Shown here: one piece after another, positions 25,867 to 34,866 of the stretch | How positions within the stretch are numbered: the first letter of the stretch is position 1 | Layout of the letters: each line of letters begins with the position of its first letter | Assembly: GCF_030531065.1 (NCBI RefSeq) | Contig: NZ_JAUNOQ010000006.1 | Coordinates: forward strand, 1 to 64,000 | Origin: Phascolarctobacterium sp. | GTDB lineage: Bacteria > Bacillota > Negativicutes > Acidaminococcales > Acidaminococcaceae | Direction of reading: 5' to 3' | Length of the DNA: 64,000 bases | Translations under genes and position numbers: made by a program | Notes under the pieces: model-generated | Told to the model about the DNA's origin: nothing | The model's input: only the letters and a program-made list of their open reading frames with translations | Databases searched by the model: none

Positions 25867-27357
25867 ATGTTATATGTAAGTACACGAGGGAAAACGGATA
25901 TAGTATCTTCGGCGCACGCGATTACCCGCGGGTTGGCCGACGACGGCGGGCTTTTTGTGCCCCAAAGCATTCCGGCTATGCGCATGACGGATATTAAAGC
26001 CATGAGCGGCAAGCCGTACACGGAACGCGCCGTGGATGTGCTGCTGCAATATCTTACGGATTTCAGCGAGGACGAGCTGCGCCAGTGCGTCAACGCCGCC
26101 TACGCGCCGGAAAAATTTGGCGCAGACCCGGCGCCGCTGGTACAGGTCAACGAAAACACCGGCGTTCTGGAGCTGTGGCACGGGCCGACGTCGGCCTTTA
26201 AGGATATGGCTCTGCAGCTTTTGCCACATCTTTTAACGCGCTCCATGCGCAAGACCGGCGAAACGAATAAAGTAGTTATTTTGGTCGCTACTTCGGGCGA
26301 TACCGGCAAGGCGGCCCTAGAGGGCTTTGCCGACGTGGAGGGTACGCAGATCATCGTCTTTTATCCTAAAGACGGCGTCAGCGATATGCAAAAGCGGCAG
26401 ATGATTACCCAGGCCGGTAAAAACGTCAAGGTTTTCGGCATCGAGGGCAATTTTGACGACGCTCAGCGGGGCGTGAAGGAAATTTTTGGCAATACGGCGC
26501 TGGCCGCAGCTTTAGGAACCAAGGGCTACAGCTTTTCTTCCGCCAATTCCATTAACTGGGGCCGTTTGGTGCCGCAGATAGTTTACTATTTCAGCGCTTA
26601 TGTGGACGCAGTAAAGTCTGGTAAAATCGAAGCCGGCGACGGCATCAATTTTGTAGTGCCCACGGGCAATTTCGGCAATATTTTAGCAGGCTATTACGCT
26701 AAGCTGATGGGTCTGCCCATCGAGCGTTTGCTGTGCGCTTCCAACAGTAATAATGTGTTGACGGATTTTATCAACACTGGCACCTACGATAAGCGCCGCG
26801 AATTTTATAAAACGATTTCGCCGTCCATGGATATTTTGGTATCCAGCAATCTGGAGCGGTTGCTGTATAACGTGACCGACTGCGATTCCGCAAGAGTGGC
26901 GGAGTATATGAAGCAGCTGAACACCGAAGGAGTTTACAAGGTGGACAGCGACGATTTGAAGCGCATCCAGAGCGAATTTTTCGGCGCGTGGGTGGACGAG
27001 CTGGAAACTAAGGAGGCTATCGGTCGCATTTACAGCGATTACCATTATCTTATGGATACGCATACGGCGGTGGCCTGGCGGGCTTTGGAAAAATACCGCT
27101 TCCTGACCAGCGACGAAACCTATACTGTAGTACTGTCCACGGCCAGTCCTTATAAATTTGCCGACAGCGTGCTGGACGCTTTGGGCGACGGACAGCTGGC
27201 AGGAAGCGACGCTTTTGCCGAGCTGCACGAGCTGAACGAAAAAACCGGCGTGGAAATTCCGCCGCGTATGCTGGCCCTGCAGGAGCTGCCCGTGCTGCAT
27301 AAGGAGATTGTGGCTGCGGATAAGATGGAGCTGGCGGTAATGACTAATTTGTTATAA
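25867..27357 (+). CDS. thrC: Threonine synthase
   Basis: ThrC converts O-phosphohomoserine to threonine with PLP. The 496-residue protein begins LYVSTRGKTDIVSSAHAITR, typical of the longer bacterial and fungal class. The PLP lysine lies in WHGPTSAFKDMALQLLP and the phosphate-binding loop in LVATSGDTGKAALEGF. ATG 25867 is chosen because homologs start there; the longer TTG frame adds a non-conserved 21 residues. thrC stands alone, without hom or thrB nearby. The leader (25730-25866) shows no riboswitch I can recognise. Repeat family A copy 3 follows the gene. Confidence 0.95.
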   Translation: MLYVSTRGKTDIVSSAHAITRGLADDGGLFVPQSIPAMRMTDIKAMSGKPYTERAVDVLLQYLTDFSEDELRQCVNAAYAPEKFGADPAPLVQVNENTGVLELWHGPTSAFKDMALQLLPHLLTRSMRKTGETNKVVILVATSGDTGKAALEGFADVEGTQIIVFYPKDGVSDMQKRQMITQAGKNVKVFGIEGNFDDAQRGVKEIFGNTALAAALGTKGYSFSSANSINWGRLVPQIVYYFSAYVDAVKSGKIEAGDGINFVVPTGNFGNILAGYYAKLMGLPIERLLCASNSNNVLTDFINTGTYDKRREFYKTISPSMDILVSSNLERLLYNVTDCDSARVAEYMKQLNTEGVYKVDSDDLKRIQSEFFGAWVDELETKEAIGRIYSDYHYLMDTHTAVAWRALEKYRFLTSDETYTVVLSTASPYKFADSVLDALGDGQLAGSDAFAELHELNEKTGVEIPPRMLALQELPVLHKEIVAADKMELAVMTNLL

Positions 27358-27374
27358 GAAAAATAAAATAGGGT

Positions 27375-27467
27375 AGCTCCCTCAAAGAGGAAGCAACAGT
27401 AAAACTCTCAATTGAATTATATTGCCCCCTCTTTGAGGGGGCTGTCATCGAAGATGACTGAGGGAGT
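27375..27467. repeat. Palindromic intergenic repeat, family A, copy 3 (left end truncated)
   Basis: AGCTCCCTCAAAGAGG starts the copy, and GCCCCCTCTTTGAGGGGGC with GACTGAGGGAGT ends it. The outer left arm seen in copies 1 and 2 is missing. Confidence 0.78.
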
Positions 27468-27544
27468 AAGAATAATAAATAAGCAAATTACAGGGACTTA
27501 GTTCGCGCCGCGGACTAAGTCCTTGCTGCAGAAGGAGGAATATA

Positions 27545-28309
27545 GTGGACTCTAGGAGAGTGCTTGAACAGGTGCGGGACGGCTCCCTCTCCATCGCCGA
27601 GGCGGAGCGCTACTTCAACCGCAAGGCATACGAGGATATGGGCTATGCCAAGCTGGATACTTATCGGGAAATTCGCTCCGGCTTTCCCGAGGTGGTTTAT
27701 TGCAGCAATAAGCCGGACGCTTTTTTGCAGTCTATTTATCAACGCCTGGCGGAGCAGTACGGCGAGGTGTTCGGCACGCGGGCGACGCAGGCTCAGTACG
27801 AGCTGGTGCGGCAGGTGTTGCCGGAAGCGGTTTACGACCCGGTGGCACGGACGCTGAAGCTGGAGCGCGCCGATAAAAAGCGCGAGGGCTTGTTGGCGGT
27901 CTGTACGGCCGGTACTGCCGATATACCCGTGGCGGAGGAGGCGGCGCAGACGGCGGAATTTTTCGGCTGCCATGTGGAGCGTTTGTACGACGTGGGCGTC
28001 AGCGGCATTCATCGTTTGTTGGATAAGCTGCCGGTTTTGCAGCAGGCGAATTGCATCGTTGCCGTGGCCGGCATGGAGGGCGCTTTGGCCAGCGTTATCG
28101 GCGGGCTGGTGCGCAACCCGGTTATCGCCGTGCCAACTTCCGTGGGCTATGGCGCCAGCTTTCATGGCGTGGCCGCGCTCTTGACGATGATCAATTCCTG
28201 CGCTAACTGCGTGTCCGTGGTCAATATCGACAACGGCTACGGCGCGGGCTATATTGCGACGCAGATTAACCGTCTGGCTGTAGGCGCTGGGAGTGATAAG
28301 CATGATTAA
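27545..28309 (+). CDS. larB: Nickel pincer cofactor biosynthesis protein LarB
   Basis: LarB carboxylates and hydrolyses nicotinic acid adenine dinucleotide, the first step to the nickel-pincer nucleotide of lactate racemase-type enzymes. The 254-residue protein has an N-terminal helical part (ERYFNRKAYEDMGYAKLD) and a C-terminal AIR-carboxylase-like half. The latter includes CTAGTADIPVAEEAAQTAEF and NPVIAVPTSVGYGASFHG. The GTG start at 27545 follows a strong AAGGAGGAA (27532-27540). It overlaps larE by 8 bases, and larC follows, forming a cofactor operon. Confidence 0.93.
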   Translation: MDSRRVLEQVRDGSLSIAEAERYFNRKAYEDMGYAKLDTYREIRSGFPEVVYCSNKPDAFLQSIYQRLAEQYGEVFGTRATQAQYELVRQVLPEAVYDPVARTLKLERADKKREGLLAVCTAGTADIPVAEEAAQTAEFFGCHVERLYDVGVSGIHRLLDKLPVLQQANCIVAVAGMEGALASVIGGLVRNPVIAVPTSVGYGASFHGVAALLTMINSCANCVSVVNIDNGYGAGYIATQINRLAVGAGSDKHD

Positions 28310-29135
28310 GCGCGTTGATGCAACCGGCGCGGAACAGAAATACGCCGCGCTGCTGGATAAATTGCGCCGTTTAGGCCGGGTAATGGTAGCCTTTTCCGGC
28401 GGCGTCGATTCGACGCTGCTTTTGTTCGCGGCCCGCGCAGCCTTGAGGAAGAACGCTATGGCCGTTACGGCTCGCTCCGGCGTGGTTCCGGAGCGTGATA
28501 TGCAGGATGCGGAGGAATTTTGTCGGCGCTATGATATTCCGCACAGCTATTTTGCTTTTGACGAACTGGCAGTGCCTGGCTTTGCCGCTAATCCGCCGGA
28601 CCGCTGCTATATTTGCAAAAAAACGCTTTTTACGAATTTCCTGCGGTTGGCGGCGGAGCAGCAGGCTGTTTTGTGCGAGGGTTCTAATGTGGACGATTTG
28701 GGCGACTACCGTCCGGGACTTAAAGCGTTAAAAGAGCTTAACGTCGTTAGTCCTTTGCGCGACGCGCAGCTTACGAAAGCGGAAATTCGCCTTTTATCGC
28801 AAAAATTAGCTTTGCCGACTTGGAACAAGCCTTCCTTCGCTTGTCTGGCTTCGCGTTTCGCTTACGGCGAAAAGATTACGAAGGAAAAGCTGGCGGCGGT
28901 GGATAAGGCGGAACAATTTTTGGCGGAGCTGGGCTTTAGTCAGTTCCGCGTGCGCGTGCACGGCAATCTGGCGCGCGTTGAAGTAGCTCCGGCACAGTTG
29001 GGACTGGCTGCCAGGGAACCGCTGCGCAGTGAAATTTATCAGAAATTAAAGAGCTGTGGTTTTACGTATGTCGCGCTGGATTTATTAGGCTATCGCACGG
29101 GCAGCATGAACGAAACGCTGCCGTCGGTAAAATAA
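28302..29135 (+). CDS. larE: Nickel pincer cofactor sulfur transferase LarE
   Basis: LarE installs sulfur on the activated pyridinium dicarboxylate in two rounds. The 277-residue PP-loop ATPase has VAFSGGVDSTLLLFAAR near the start, DRCYICKKTLF and the region KPSFACLASRFAYGEKIT. In Lactiplantibacillus the donor cysteine of the last region is sacrificed; other LarE types carry a [4Fe-4S] cluster with three cysteines. Which type this is cannot be decided by eye. ATG 28302 is preferred over GTG 28293, since GGGAG (28289-28293) would overlap the latter. Confidence 0.92.
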   Translation: MIKRVDATGAEQKYAALLDKLRRLGRVMVAFSGGVDSTLLLFAARAALRKNAMAVTARSGVVPERDMQDAEEFCRRYDIPHSYFAFDELAVPGFAANPPDRCYICKKTLFTNFLRLAAEQQAVLCEGSNVDDLGDYRPGLKALKELNVVSPLRDAQLTKAEIRLLSQKLALPTWNKPSFACLASRFAYGEKITKEKLAAVDKAEQFLAELGFSQFRVRVHGNLARVEVAPAQLGLAAREPLRSEIYQKLKSCGFTYVALDLLGYRTGSMNETLPSVK

Positions 29136-29169
29136 CGATTTTACAATGAAATTTAAGGAGGAAAAATTT

Positions 29170-30126
29170 ATGCGGACTTTATATTTGGAATGCAACGCCG
29201 GTATCAGCGGCGATATGCTGGTTGCAGCTTTATTGGATTTGGGCGCTGACAAGGAAGCTTTGGGCAAAGCGCTGGACAGCATTAGCGCAAAAGGCTTTAC
29301 TTATCAGATCAGCCGCGTAAGCAAGGCCGGAGTGGCTTGCTGCGATTTTGACGTGATACTGGACGCCGAGCATGAAAACCACGACCACGATATGGAATTT
29401 TTGCACGGCGCAGGCGTGGCGCACACGCATGAACATGAGCACGAGCATGAACATGAACATTGCCACATGCACGAGCATGAGCACGAGCATTGTCATGAGC
29501 ACATACATGACCATCAGCACGAGCATTGCCATGAACACGAACATGAGCACGCGCACGAACATTGCCATACGCCGCACGAGCATCATCACGCGCACGAGCA
29601 TCGCGGACTGCCGGAGGTTATGGAAATCATCAACGCTGTGGAAATGAGCGAGCAAGCGCGCGCCGTTGCTTTGAAAATTTTTGATATTATTGCCGACGCC
29701 GAGAGCAAGGCCCACGCCGTTGCCAAGGACGAGGTGCATTTCCACGAGGTTGGCGCGATCGATTCCATCGTGGATATAGTCGCTATCGCCGTTTGCCTGG
29801 ACAGCCTGCATATAGAAGAAGTTATCGTGCCGGAGCTGTGCGAAGGGCGCGGCTGCGTGCGCTGCCAGCACGGCGTGCTGCCCGTTCCCGTGCCTGCAAC
29901 GGCGAATATTATGCAGCAGTACGGTTTGAACGTGCGCCTGCTGCCCGTGCAGGGCGAATTTGTGACGCCTACGGGCGCGGCGGCAGTTGCGGCCATTAAA
30001 ACGAGCGACGAACTGCCGGAGCAATTTAAAATTAAAGCCATCGGTTTGGGCGCGGGCAAGCGCGCTTACGACCGCCCCAGCATTTTGCGCGCTATGCTGA
30101 TTGAAGCAAGTAAAAAAAAACTTTAA
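29170..30126 (+). CDS. larC: Nickel insertion protein LarC, zero-frame part (LarC1), very His-rich
   Basis: LarC is a CTP-dependent nickel insertase (cyclometallase) that completes the pincer cofactor. This 318-residue part starts at ATG 29170 behind AAGGAGG and opens with TLYLECNAGISGDMLVAALL. Residues about 77-140 are dominated by His and Glu (HEHEHEHEHCHMH-type repeats), a plausible nickel reservoir. HFHEVGAIDSIVDIV and LPVPVPATANIM are conserved family segments. The frame ends at TAA 30124 right after an A9 run. The conserved C-terminal half continues in the -1 frame, so a programmed frameshift, known for LarC of Lactiplantibacillus, would give about 465 residues. Confidence 0.92.
   Translation: MRTLYLECNAGISGDMLVAALLDLGADKEALGKALDSISAKGFTYQISRVSKAGVACCDFDVILDAEHENHDHDMEFLHGAGVAHTHEHEHEHEHEHCHMHEHEHEHCHEHIHDHQHEHCHEHEHEHAHEHCHTPHEHHHAHEHRGLPEVMEIINAVEMSEQARAVALKIFDIIADAESKAHAVAKDEVHFHEVGAIDSIVDIVAIAVCLDSLHIEEVIVPELCEGRGCVRCQHGVLPVPVPATANIMQQYGLNVRLLPVQGEFVTPTGAAAVAAIKTSDELPEQFKIKAIGLGAGKRAYDRPSILRAMLIEASKKKL
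30112..30120 (+). other. Probable programmed -1 frameshift site in larC (A9 slippery run)
   Basis: Zero-frame codons are AGT AAA AAA AAA CTT TAA. Slipping back one base on the A run gives ..AAA ACT TTA ACT TCT GAA, which stays open into LarC2 and reaches the conserved KLETNVDDCSGE. The site sits exactly between the two halves where LarC frameshifting is established in Lactiplantibacillus plantarum. Confidence 0.8.
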
Positions 30127-30566
30127 CTTCTGAAGTCGAAACTATTTGCAAGCTGGAAACTAATGTGGACGATTGCAGCGGCGAAATTTTGGGTTACGCC
30201 ATGGAGCGGCTTTTGGCGGCGGGCGCGCTGGACGTGCAGTACCTGCCTGCCTTTATGAAGAAAAACCGCCCGGCGTGGCAGCTGCAGGTGCTGTGCCGTC
30301 AGGAGGATATCGAAAAACTGGAGCAGATTATTTTCAGCGAAACTACGACTATCGGCATTCGCCGTTGCTTCATGGAGCGCAGCGTGCTGCCGCGCAGGCA
30401 GGCGTCGGTACGGACGCCTTACGGCCAGGTGCAGGTGAAGCTGTGCCAAGCACCGCAGGGCGAGCGCCGTTACGTGGAATATGCCGGCGCGGCGCAGCTT
30501 GCCAGGGAGCAGGGTGTGCCTCTGGCCGCAGTTTACGAGGCCGCAGTCAGGGCTGACTTGCCGTAA
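30120..30566 (+). CDS. larC: LarC, -1 frame part (LarC2)
   Basis: This is the C-terminal 148 residues of LarC, in the -1 frame relative to LarC1. The conserved sequence starts upstream of any good start codon (KLETNVDDCSGEILGYAMER), so it is best read as a frameshift product. GTG 30165 has no Shine-Dalgarno and would cut this motif. Later features are YLPAFMKKNRPAWQLQVLC and TTIGIRRCFMERSVLPR, both typical of LarC C-termini. Stop at 30564-30566. Alone it would probably be inactive. Confidence 0.85.
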   Translation, partial: TLTSEVETICKLETNVDDCSGEILGYAMERLLAAGALDVQYLPAFMKKNRPAWQLQVLCRQEDIEKLEQIIFSETTTIGIRRCFMERSVLPRRQASVRTPYGQVQVKLCQAPQGERRYVEYAGAAQLAREQGVPLAAVYEAAVRADLP

Positions 30567-30605
30567 GGTATAATGTTTTTGCTTTTTCTCTGCAGGGAAG
30601 TATGC

Positions 30606-30611
30606 TATAAT
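30606..30611 (+). promoter_or_regulatory. Extended -10 element upstream of the 515-residue protein
   Basis: TGC followed by TATAAT, about 48 bases before ATG 30659. No clear -35 is present at normal spacing. Confidence 0.4.
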
Positions 30612-30658
30612 TATGCTATTGAGAGAATATTTATAGTATGTACAGAGATGGAGAAAGA

Positions 30659-32206
30659 ATGGACAACGTATTTGATTTAGTGGAAGATTTTTACGCGCAG
30701 GACCCGGAATGGAACGGCGTCCTGCAGCAGAGCTATGTGGAAAATTTTCTGCGCATGAAGGCCTGGCAGGGCGCCGACGAAGACGAGCTGGTACAGGCTT
30801 GGGATTATATAACTATTTTATGTATTTATCTGGGAAATTCGGAAAACTTTCTCGGCGATATGTCCAGAGAAAATTTTATCGACTGCGTGGGCTGGTGCGC
30901 TCGCAATGTGTCCGACTTTATGCTGACGGCGGAAAACGTGGGCGCGTTTTTTGATACGGTGATCGAGCTGTACGCTCATTTGAAGAAAAAGCATATTATT
31001 ACCGGCGACAGTGCGCCTGTCGAGGCCAAGGCCAGGCTGCTTGTTGATGGCAAGGTGCAGATGCTCAGGCCGGACGGACGCTTTTTGCCCCAGTACGACC
31101 GCTATAATGTGTATGCTACGCCTGATTTACCGGCCAAGATATTTTTGAATATCGGCGATCGTTTGCAGGATCTGATGGAGTCGGTGCAGACCTTTTTTTC
31201 GCATAAGCGTTATGAGCGCGATGTGGAGCGCGCCACCTTTTTGTACAGCGGTATTTTAATGAGCGGCGCGGCGGAGGAAAAGCCCGGCAGCGAGGAATAT
31301 GCTCAATGCTTCTGGGATTATTTCCTTTTTGATTACCGCATGATCGCCGACGATAAAATTCCCTTACAGCATTTTTACGATAATATTTGCGCCGACAGCT
31401 TCAGCGCGCAGGGCCGCGTCAGCCGCGACGTGCTTTTGGAGCTGCTGCAGGCTCGGCTGGTGCTGTTTACGGTGGAGGGAAGAACGGAGGACGGACTTTA
31501 TAGCTGCTGCAATGTTTTTACCGGCGAGCAGTATATGCTGACGCTGCCCATCAGCGAGAAGGTAGAAACCAAGGATATGGTCTTTTTAGGGCATATTTTT
31601 TATAACCAGAGCATGGTGATGAATTTTGTCCGCGGTATGCTGATGCCTAAAAGCGCGTTCAAGCGTTTTAAAAAGGTTATGCAGCAGGCTAGGGATTGGG
31701 TGGCAGTACGCTGTAATGACGCGATGAGCTGGGAAGATTTCATCAGGCGCTTTCCTGTTTTTGTGCGCCATTTGTCGCTGTTGTATTCGGCCTATGTGCG
31801 CCTGGGCGGCTTTGATTACCGCACGGCTATTACCGCTTATAAACCGCAGCCTGTGCTGCATGACGCGGTTAGCGCCTGCATTGCCAAGATGATGCGGCCC
31901 TACGCTTTTTCGGCTTACGATATCAAGCTGGCGCAGACGATGTGGAGCGATTACTTTAAGCTTTCGGGCAAACAGACGGGGCAAATCCGCGTACCGGAAA
32001 TTTGGGCTGCGGGCGTCATTTATAGTTTTGTGAAATGCAACGGCGTGTATAATTACAACGCCAGCCATATTTCAGATATGTGCTTTGGCGTGCCGGTGAG
32101 TACGATACGCCGCACGGCCAAAGAAATTAAAGAAGTAAATTTGCTGGAGAAGCACGACCCGCGGTATATAAATGAAGAGGGATTGCTGCTCATGCTGTTG
32201 TCATAA
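30659..32206 (+). CDS. Unknown 515-residue protein with cyclin-like/DUF6398-like C-terminal segment
   Basis: I do not recognise the whole protein. It starts at ATG 30659 behind GGAGAAAG; an ATG at 30638 has no good site. It is soluble, acidic, and rich in Tyr, Phe and Trp, with no membrane segment. The last ~90 residues (VPEIWAAGVIYSFVKCNGVY, then ASHISDMCFGVPVSTIRRTA and KEI) look like the helical repeat of TFIIB/cyclin-type or DUF6398 domains. These have a pattern of WAAGIIY..N followed by a helix-turn-helix-like GVS..TIR..AKEI. A nucleic-acid-binding or regulatory role is possible but unproven. The zinc-ribbon membrane gene follows after 15 bases and is likely co-transcribed. Confidence 0.6.
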   Translation: MDNVFDLVEDFYAQDPEWNGVLQQSYVENFLRMKAWQGADEDELVQAWDYITILCIYLGNSENFLGDMSRENFIDCVGWCARNVSDFMLTAENVGAFFDTVIELYAHLKKKHIITGDSAPVEAKARLLVDGKVQMLRPDGRFLPQYDRYNVYATPDLPAKIFLNIGDRLQDLMESVQTFFSHKRYERDVERATFLYSGILMSGAAEEKPGSEEYAQCFWDYFLFDYRMIADDKIPLQHFYDNICADSFSAQGRVSRDVLLELLQARLVLFTVEGRTEDGLYSCCNVFTGEQYMLTLPISEKVETKDMVFLGHIFYNQSMVMNFVRGMLMPKSAFKRFKKVMQQARDWVAVRCNDAMSWEDFIRRFPVFVRHLSLLYSAYVRLGGFDYRTAITAYKPQPVLHDAVSACIAKMMRPYAFSAYDIKLAQTMWSDYFKLSGKQTGQIRVPEIWAAGVIYSFVKCNGVYNYNASHISDMCFGVPVSTIRRTAKEIKEVNLLEKHDPRYINEEGLLLMLLS

Positions 32207-32221
32207 AGAGGGGGAAGGGCT

Positions 32222-32611
32222 ATGAAATGTGACTTTTGCGGACGCGAGGTAGCGCCGGGCACGCTGGAATGTCCTTACTGCCACTATCAATTTAAAATCG
32301 ACGCCCAGGTGCTTACTCCGGACGAGCGCGATACCTTTGAGGGCGTAACTATCGAGGAGGACGGCAGCGCCAGCGATAATAAAAATGTCGGTCGGGGAGA
32401 GGCGCGCAGCGGCGGTTATGAGCGCGGCTATGACCGGCAGAACGTGCCGCCGCGCGTTCAGGTGCATACCTTTGGCTGCGGCAGCGGGCTTTTAATGACG
32501 CTGCTGATTTTGGGCGGCATTTTGGCTTTGTTTTTCTTCCTGCTGCCTACGTTTATTGTTTTTGCCGCCATTGGCGCGGTCGTTGTTTTTGTGCTGCGGC
32601 TTTTTATGTAA
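32222..32611 (+). CDS. Small zinc-ribbon membrane protein
   Basis: This 129-residue protein opens with a zinc-ribbon knuckle pair, MKCDFCGREVAPG and ECPYCHYQF (CxxC..CxxC). A polar, Gly/Arg-rich linker (about 50-80) follows. The C-terminus is strongly hydrophobic with two helices (about 88-106 and 109-127: LLMTLLILGGILALFFFLL, FIVFAAIGAVVVFVLRLF). Such zinc-ribbon plus membrane proteins are common and mostly uncharacterised. ATG 32222 has AGAGGGGGAAGG upstream. Confidence 0.75.
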   Translation: MKCDFCGREVAPGTLECPYCHYQFKIDAQVLTPDERDTFEGVTIEEDGSASDNKNVGRGEARSGGYERGYDRQNVPPRVQVHTFGCGSGLLMTLLILGGILALFFFLLPTFIVFAAIGAVVVFVLRLFM

Positions 32612-32703
32612 AAATTTTTAAATATAAAAGAGGATTTCCTGCTTTTATGGCGAATAACTAGCAGGTACACAATGTGTTAAAAATTAAGAGGAGGCATAAC
32701 AAT

Positions 32704-34791
32704 ATGCATAGTTACAGCATGGATCTTGGCGGCAGAACTCTGACCATTGAAGCCGGCAAGATTGCGAAGCAGGCCAACGGCGCTGTTTTAGTACGTTATG
32801 GCGATACTGCCGTAGTTGTTGCCGTTACCGGCACCAAAACCCCGCGCGAGGGCGTGGACTTTTTCCCTTTGACTGTTGATTTTGAAGAAAAAATGTATGC
32901 CGTTGGCAAAATTCCCGGCGGCTTTATTAAACGCGAGGGTCGTCCCAGCGAGCAGGCTATTTTGACCAGCCGCCTTATCGACCGTCCTATCCGTCCTATG
33001 TTCCCCGAAGGTTATCACAACGACGTGCAAATCGTGGCTACCGCCGTTTCCGTAGACCCGGACAACGCGCCCGATATGCCCGCTATGGTCGGCGCTTCCT
33101 GCGCTCTGTCCATTTCCGATATTCCCTTTGAAGGCCCCATCGCCGGCGTGCGCGTCGGTTTGGTCGACGGGGAGTTCATCATTAACCCGACTGTGGAACA
33201 GGCTAAGGTTTCTCAATTAAACTTGGCCGTAGCCGGTACTAAGGACGCTATCTTGATGGTAGAAGCCGGCGCTCAGGAAGTATCCGAAGAAACCATGCTG
33301 GACGCAATTTGGTTTGGCCATGGCGTTATTAAACAATTAGTAGAATTCCAGGAAAAAATCGTCGCTGAAATCGGCAAGCCGAAAATGGAGGTTCCTTTCT
33401 ACGCTCCTCCTGAAGAGCTGGTAGCGGAAATCGAAGCTTACGGCGCGCAAAAGCTGAAAGACGCTTTGATGGACGCCAATAAACTGGAACGCGAAGAGAA
33501 CGTAGCTAAGGTAAAAGCGGAAATCGCCGAAGTGTTCCTGGAAAAATATCCCGACAACGCTAAAGACGTCGCTTATATTACCCAAAAGCTGGTTAAGAAA
33601 ATTGTGCGCCGCACTATTTCTGTGGATAAGATCCGTCCCGACGGACGTCAGTTGGACGAGGTGCGCCCCGTATCCTGCGAGGTAGGTTTGCTGGCGCGTC
33701 CGCATGGCAGCGCGCTGTTCACCCGCGGTCAAACTCAGATTTTGAATGTTCTGGCTCTGGCTCCGTTGCGTGAAGCGCAGGTTTTGGACGGACTGGGTGC
33801 GGAAGACAGCAAGCGTTATATCCATCATTATAATTTCCCACCGTATTCCGTAGGCGAAACCAAACCGCTGCGCAGCCCCGGCCGCCGCGAAATCGGTCAC
33901 GGCGCTTTGGCTGAACGCGCTTTGAAGCCCGTTATTCCTTCCGAAGAAGAATTCCCTTACGCTATTCGTCTGGTGTCCGAGGTTTTGGAATCCAACGGTT
34001 CTTCCTCCATGGGCTCCGTTTGCGCCAGCACCTTGTCCCTGATGGACGCAGGCGTGCCGATTAAGGCTCCTGTTGCCGGCGTGGCTATGGGCTTGGTAAA
34101 GGACGGCGAATATTTCACTATCCTGACCGATATCCAGGGCTTGGAGGACGCTCTGGGCGATATGGACTTTAAGGTTGCCGGTACCGCTAAGGGTATTACC
34201 GCTATCCAGATGGATATTAAAATCGACGGCATCAACAAGGATATCTTTACCCAGGCTTTGGCGCAGGCTAAACGCGGGCGCGAATTTATCATGGGTAAGA
34301 TGATGGAATGCATCAGCGAACCGCGCAAAGAGCTGTCCAAGTACGCTCCGAAGATTACCACGATTCACGTCGACCCCGATAAGATCGCTAAGGTCATCGG
34401 CCCCGGCGGCAAGACGATTAAAAAGATTGTCGACGAAACCGGCGCGAAAATTGATATTGAAGAAAGCGGGCGCGTTTACATCGCCGCAATCAACAGTGAG
34501 TCGGCTAATATGGCTATCGATATGATTAACGGCATTACCGCCGAAGCCGAACCGGGCAAAATTTACACCGGCAAAGTAACGCGGCTGATGAACTTCGGCG
34601 CATTTGTAGAAATTCTGCCGGGCAAGGAAGGCCTGGTGCATATTTCCCAACTGTCGACCGAGCATGTCGATAAAGTTGAGGACGTTGTTTCCGTGGGCGA
34701 CGAAATCGTCGTTAAAGTGACGGAAATCGACTCTAAGGGCCGCATCAATCTGTCCCGCAAGGCTGTGCTGCTCAAAGGCATGCAGAAATAA
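32704..34791 (+). CDS. pnp: Polyribonucleotide nucleotidyltransferase (PNPase)
   Basis: PNPase is the 3'-5' phosphorolytic exoribonuclease of RNA turnover and works as a trimer. The 695-residue protein has both RNase PH domains (about 5-215 and 300-525), linked by the helical domain. The phosphate site [20 protein letters not shown] (split) and [18 protein letters not shown] lie in the second. Next come the KH domain ([20 protein letters not shown]) and the S1 domain ([20 protein letters not shown]). ATG 32704 lies behind GAGGAGGC; the GTG at 32674 is upstream of this site. Terminator 34821-34852 ends the unit. Confidence 0.97.
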   Translation: MHSYSMDLGGRTLTIEAGKIAKQANGAVLVRYGDTAVVVAVTGTKTPREGVDFFPLTVDFEEKMYAVGKIPGGFIKREGRPSEQAILTSRLIDRPIRPMFPEGYHNDVQIVATAVSVDPDNAPDMPAMVGASCALSISDIPFEGPIAGVRVGLVDGEFIINPTVEQAKVSQLNLAVAGTKDAILMVEAGAQEVSEETMLDAIWFGHGVIKQLVEFQEKIVAEIGKPKMEVPFYAPPEELVAEIEAYGAQKLKDALMDANKLEREENVAKVKAEIAEVFLEKYPDNAKDVAYITQKLVKKIVRRTISVDKIRPDGRQLDEVRPVSCEVGLLARPHGSALFTRGQTQILNVLALAPLREAQVLDGLGAEDSKRYIHHYNFPPYSVGETKPLRSPGRREIGHGALAERALKPVIPSEEEFPYAIRLVSEVLESNGSSSMGSVCASTLSLMDAGVPIKAPVAGVAMGLVKDGEYFTILTDIQGLEDALGDMDFKVAGTAKGITAIQMDIKIDGINKDIFTQALAQAKRGREFIMGKMMECISEPRKELSKYAPKITTIHVDPDKIAKVIGPGGKTIKKIVDETGAKIDIEESGRVYIAAINSESANMAIDMINGITAEAEPGKIYTGKVTRLMNFGAFVEILPGKEGLVHISQLSTEHVDKVEDVVSVGDEIVVKVTEIDSKGRINLSRKAVLLKGMQK

Positions 34792-34820
34792 AATTTTTCG
34801 TTCGTAAGTAAGATAATATA

Positions 34821-34852
34821 AAGGCTCTCCTAGGATTAGGGGAGCCTTTTCT
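34821..34852 (+). terminator. Terminator-like hairpin between pnp and dut
   Basis: AAGGCTCTCC and GGGGAGCCTT form a 10-bp stem with one G-U pair, followed by only four or five T. The next gene starts 15 bases later, so read-through may supply dut. Confidence 0.6.
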
Positions 34853-34866
34853 ATAAGGAGGACGCT

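Noticed and set aside
29394-29605. Short tandem DNA repeat that might suggest a CRISPR-like array
   Set aside because: It is in-frame coding DNA for the His-rich part of LarC; no unique spacers of constant length.
29170-30566. larC as a frameshifted pseudogene
   Set aside because: Frameshift splitting of LarC is an established trait of the family and the break is at a slippery A run with both halves well conserved.
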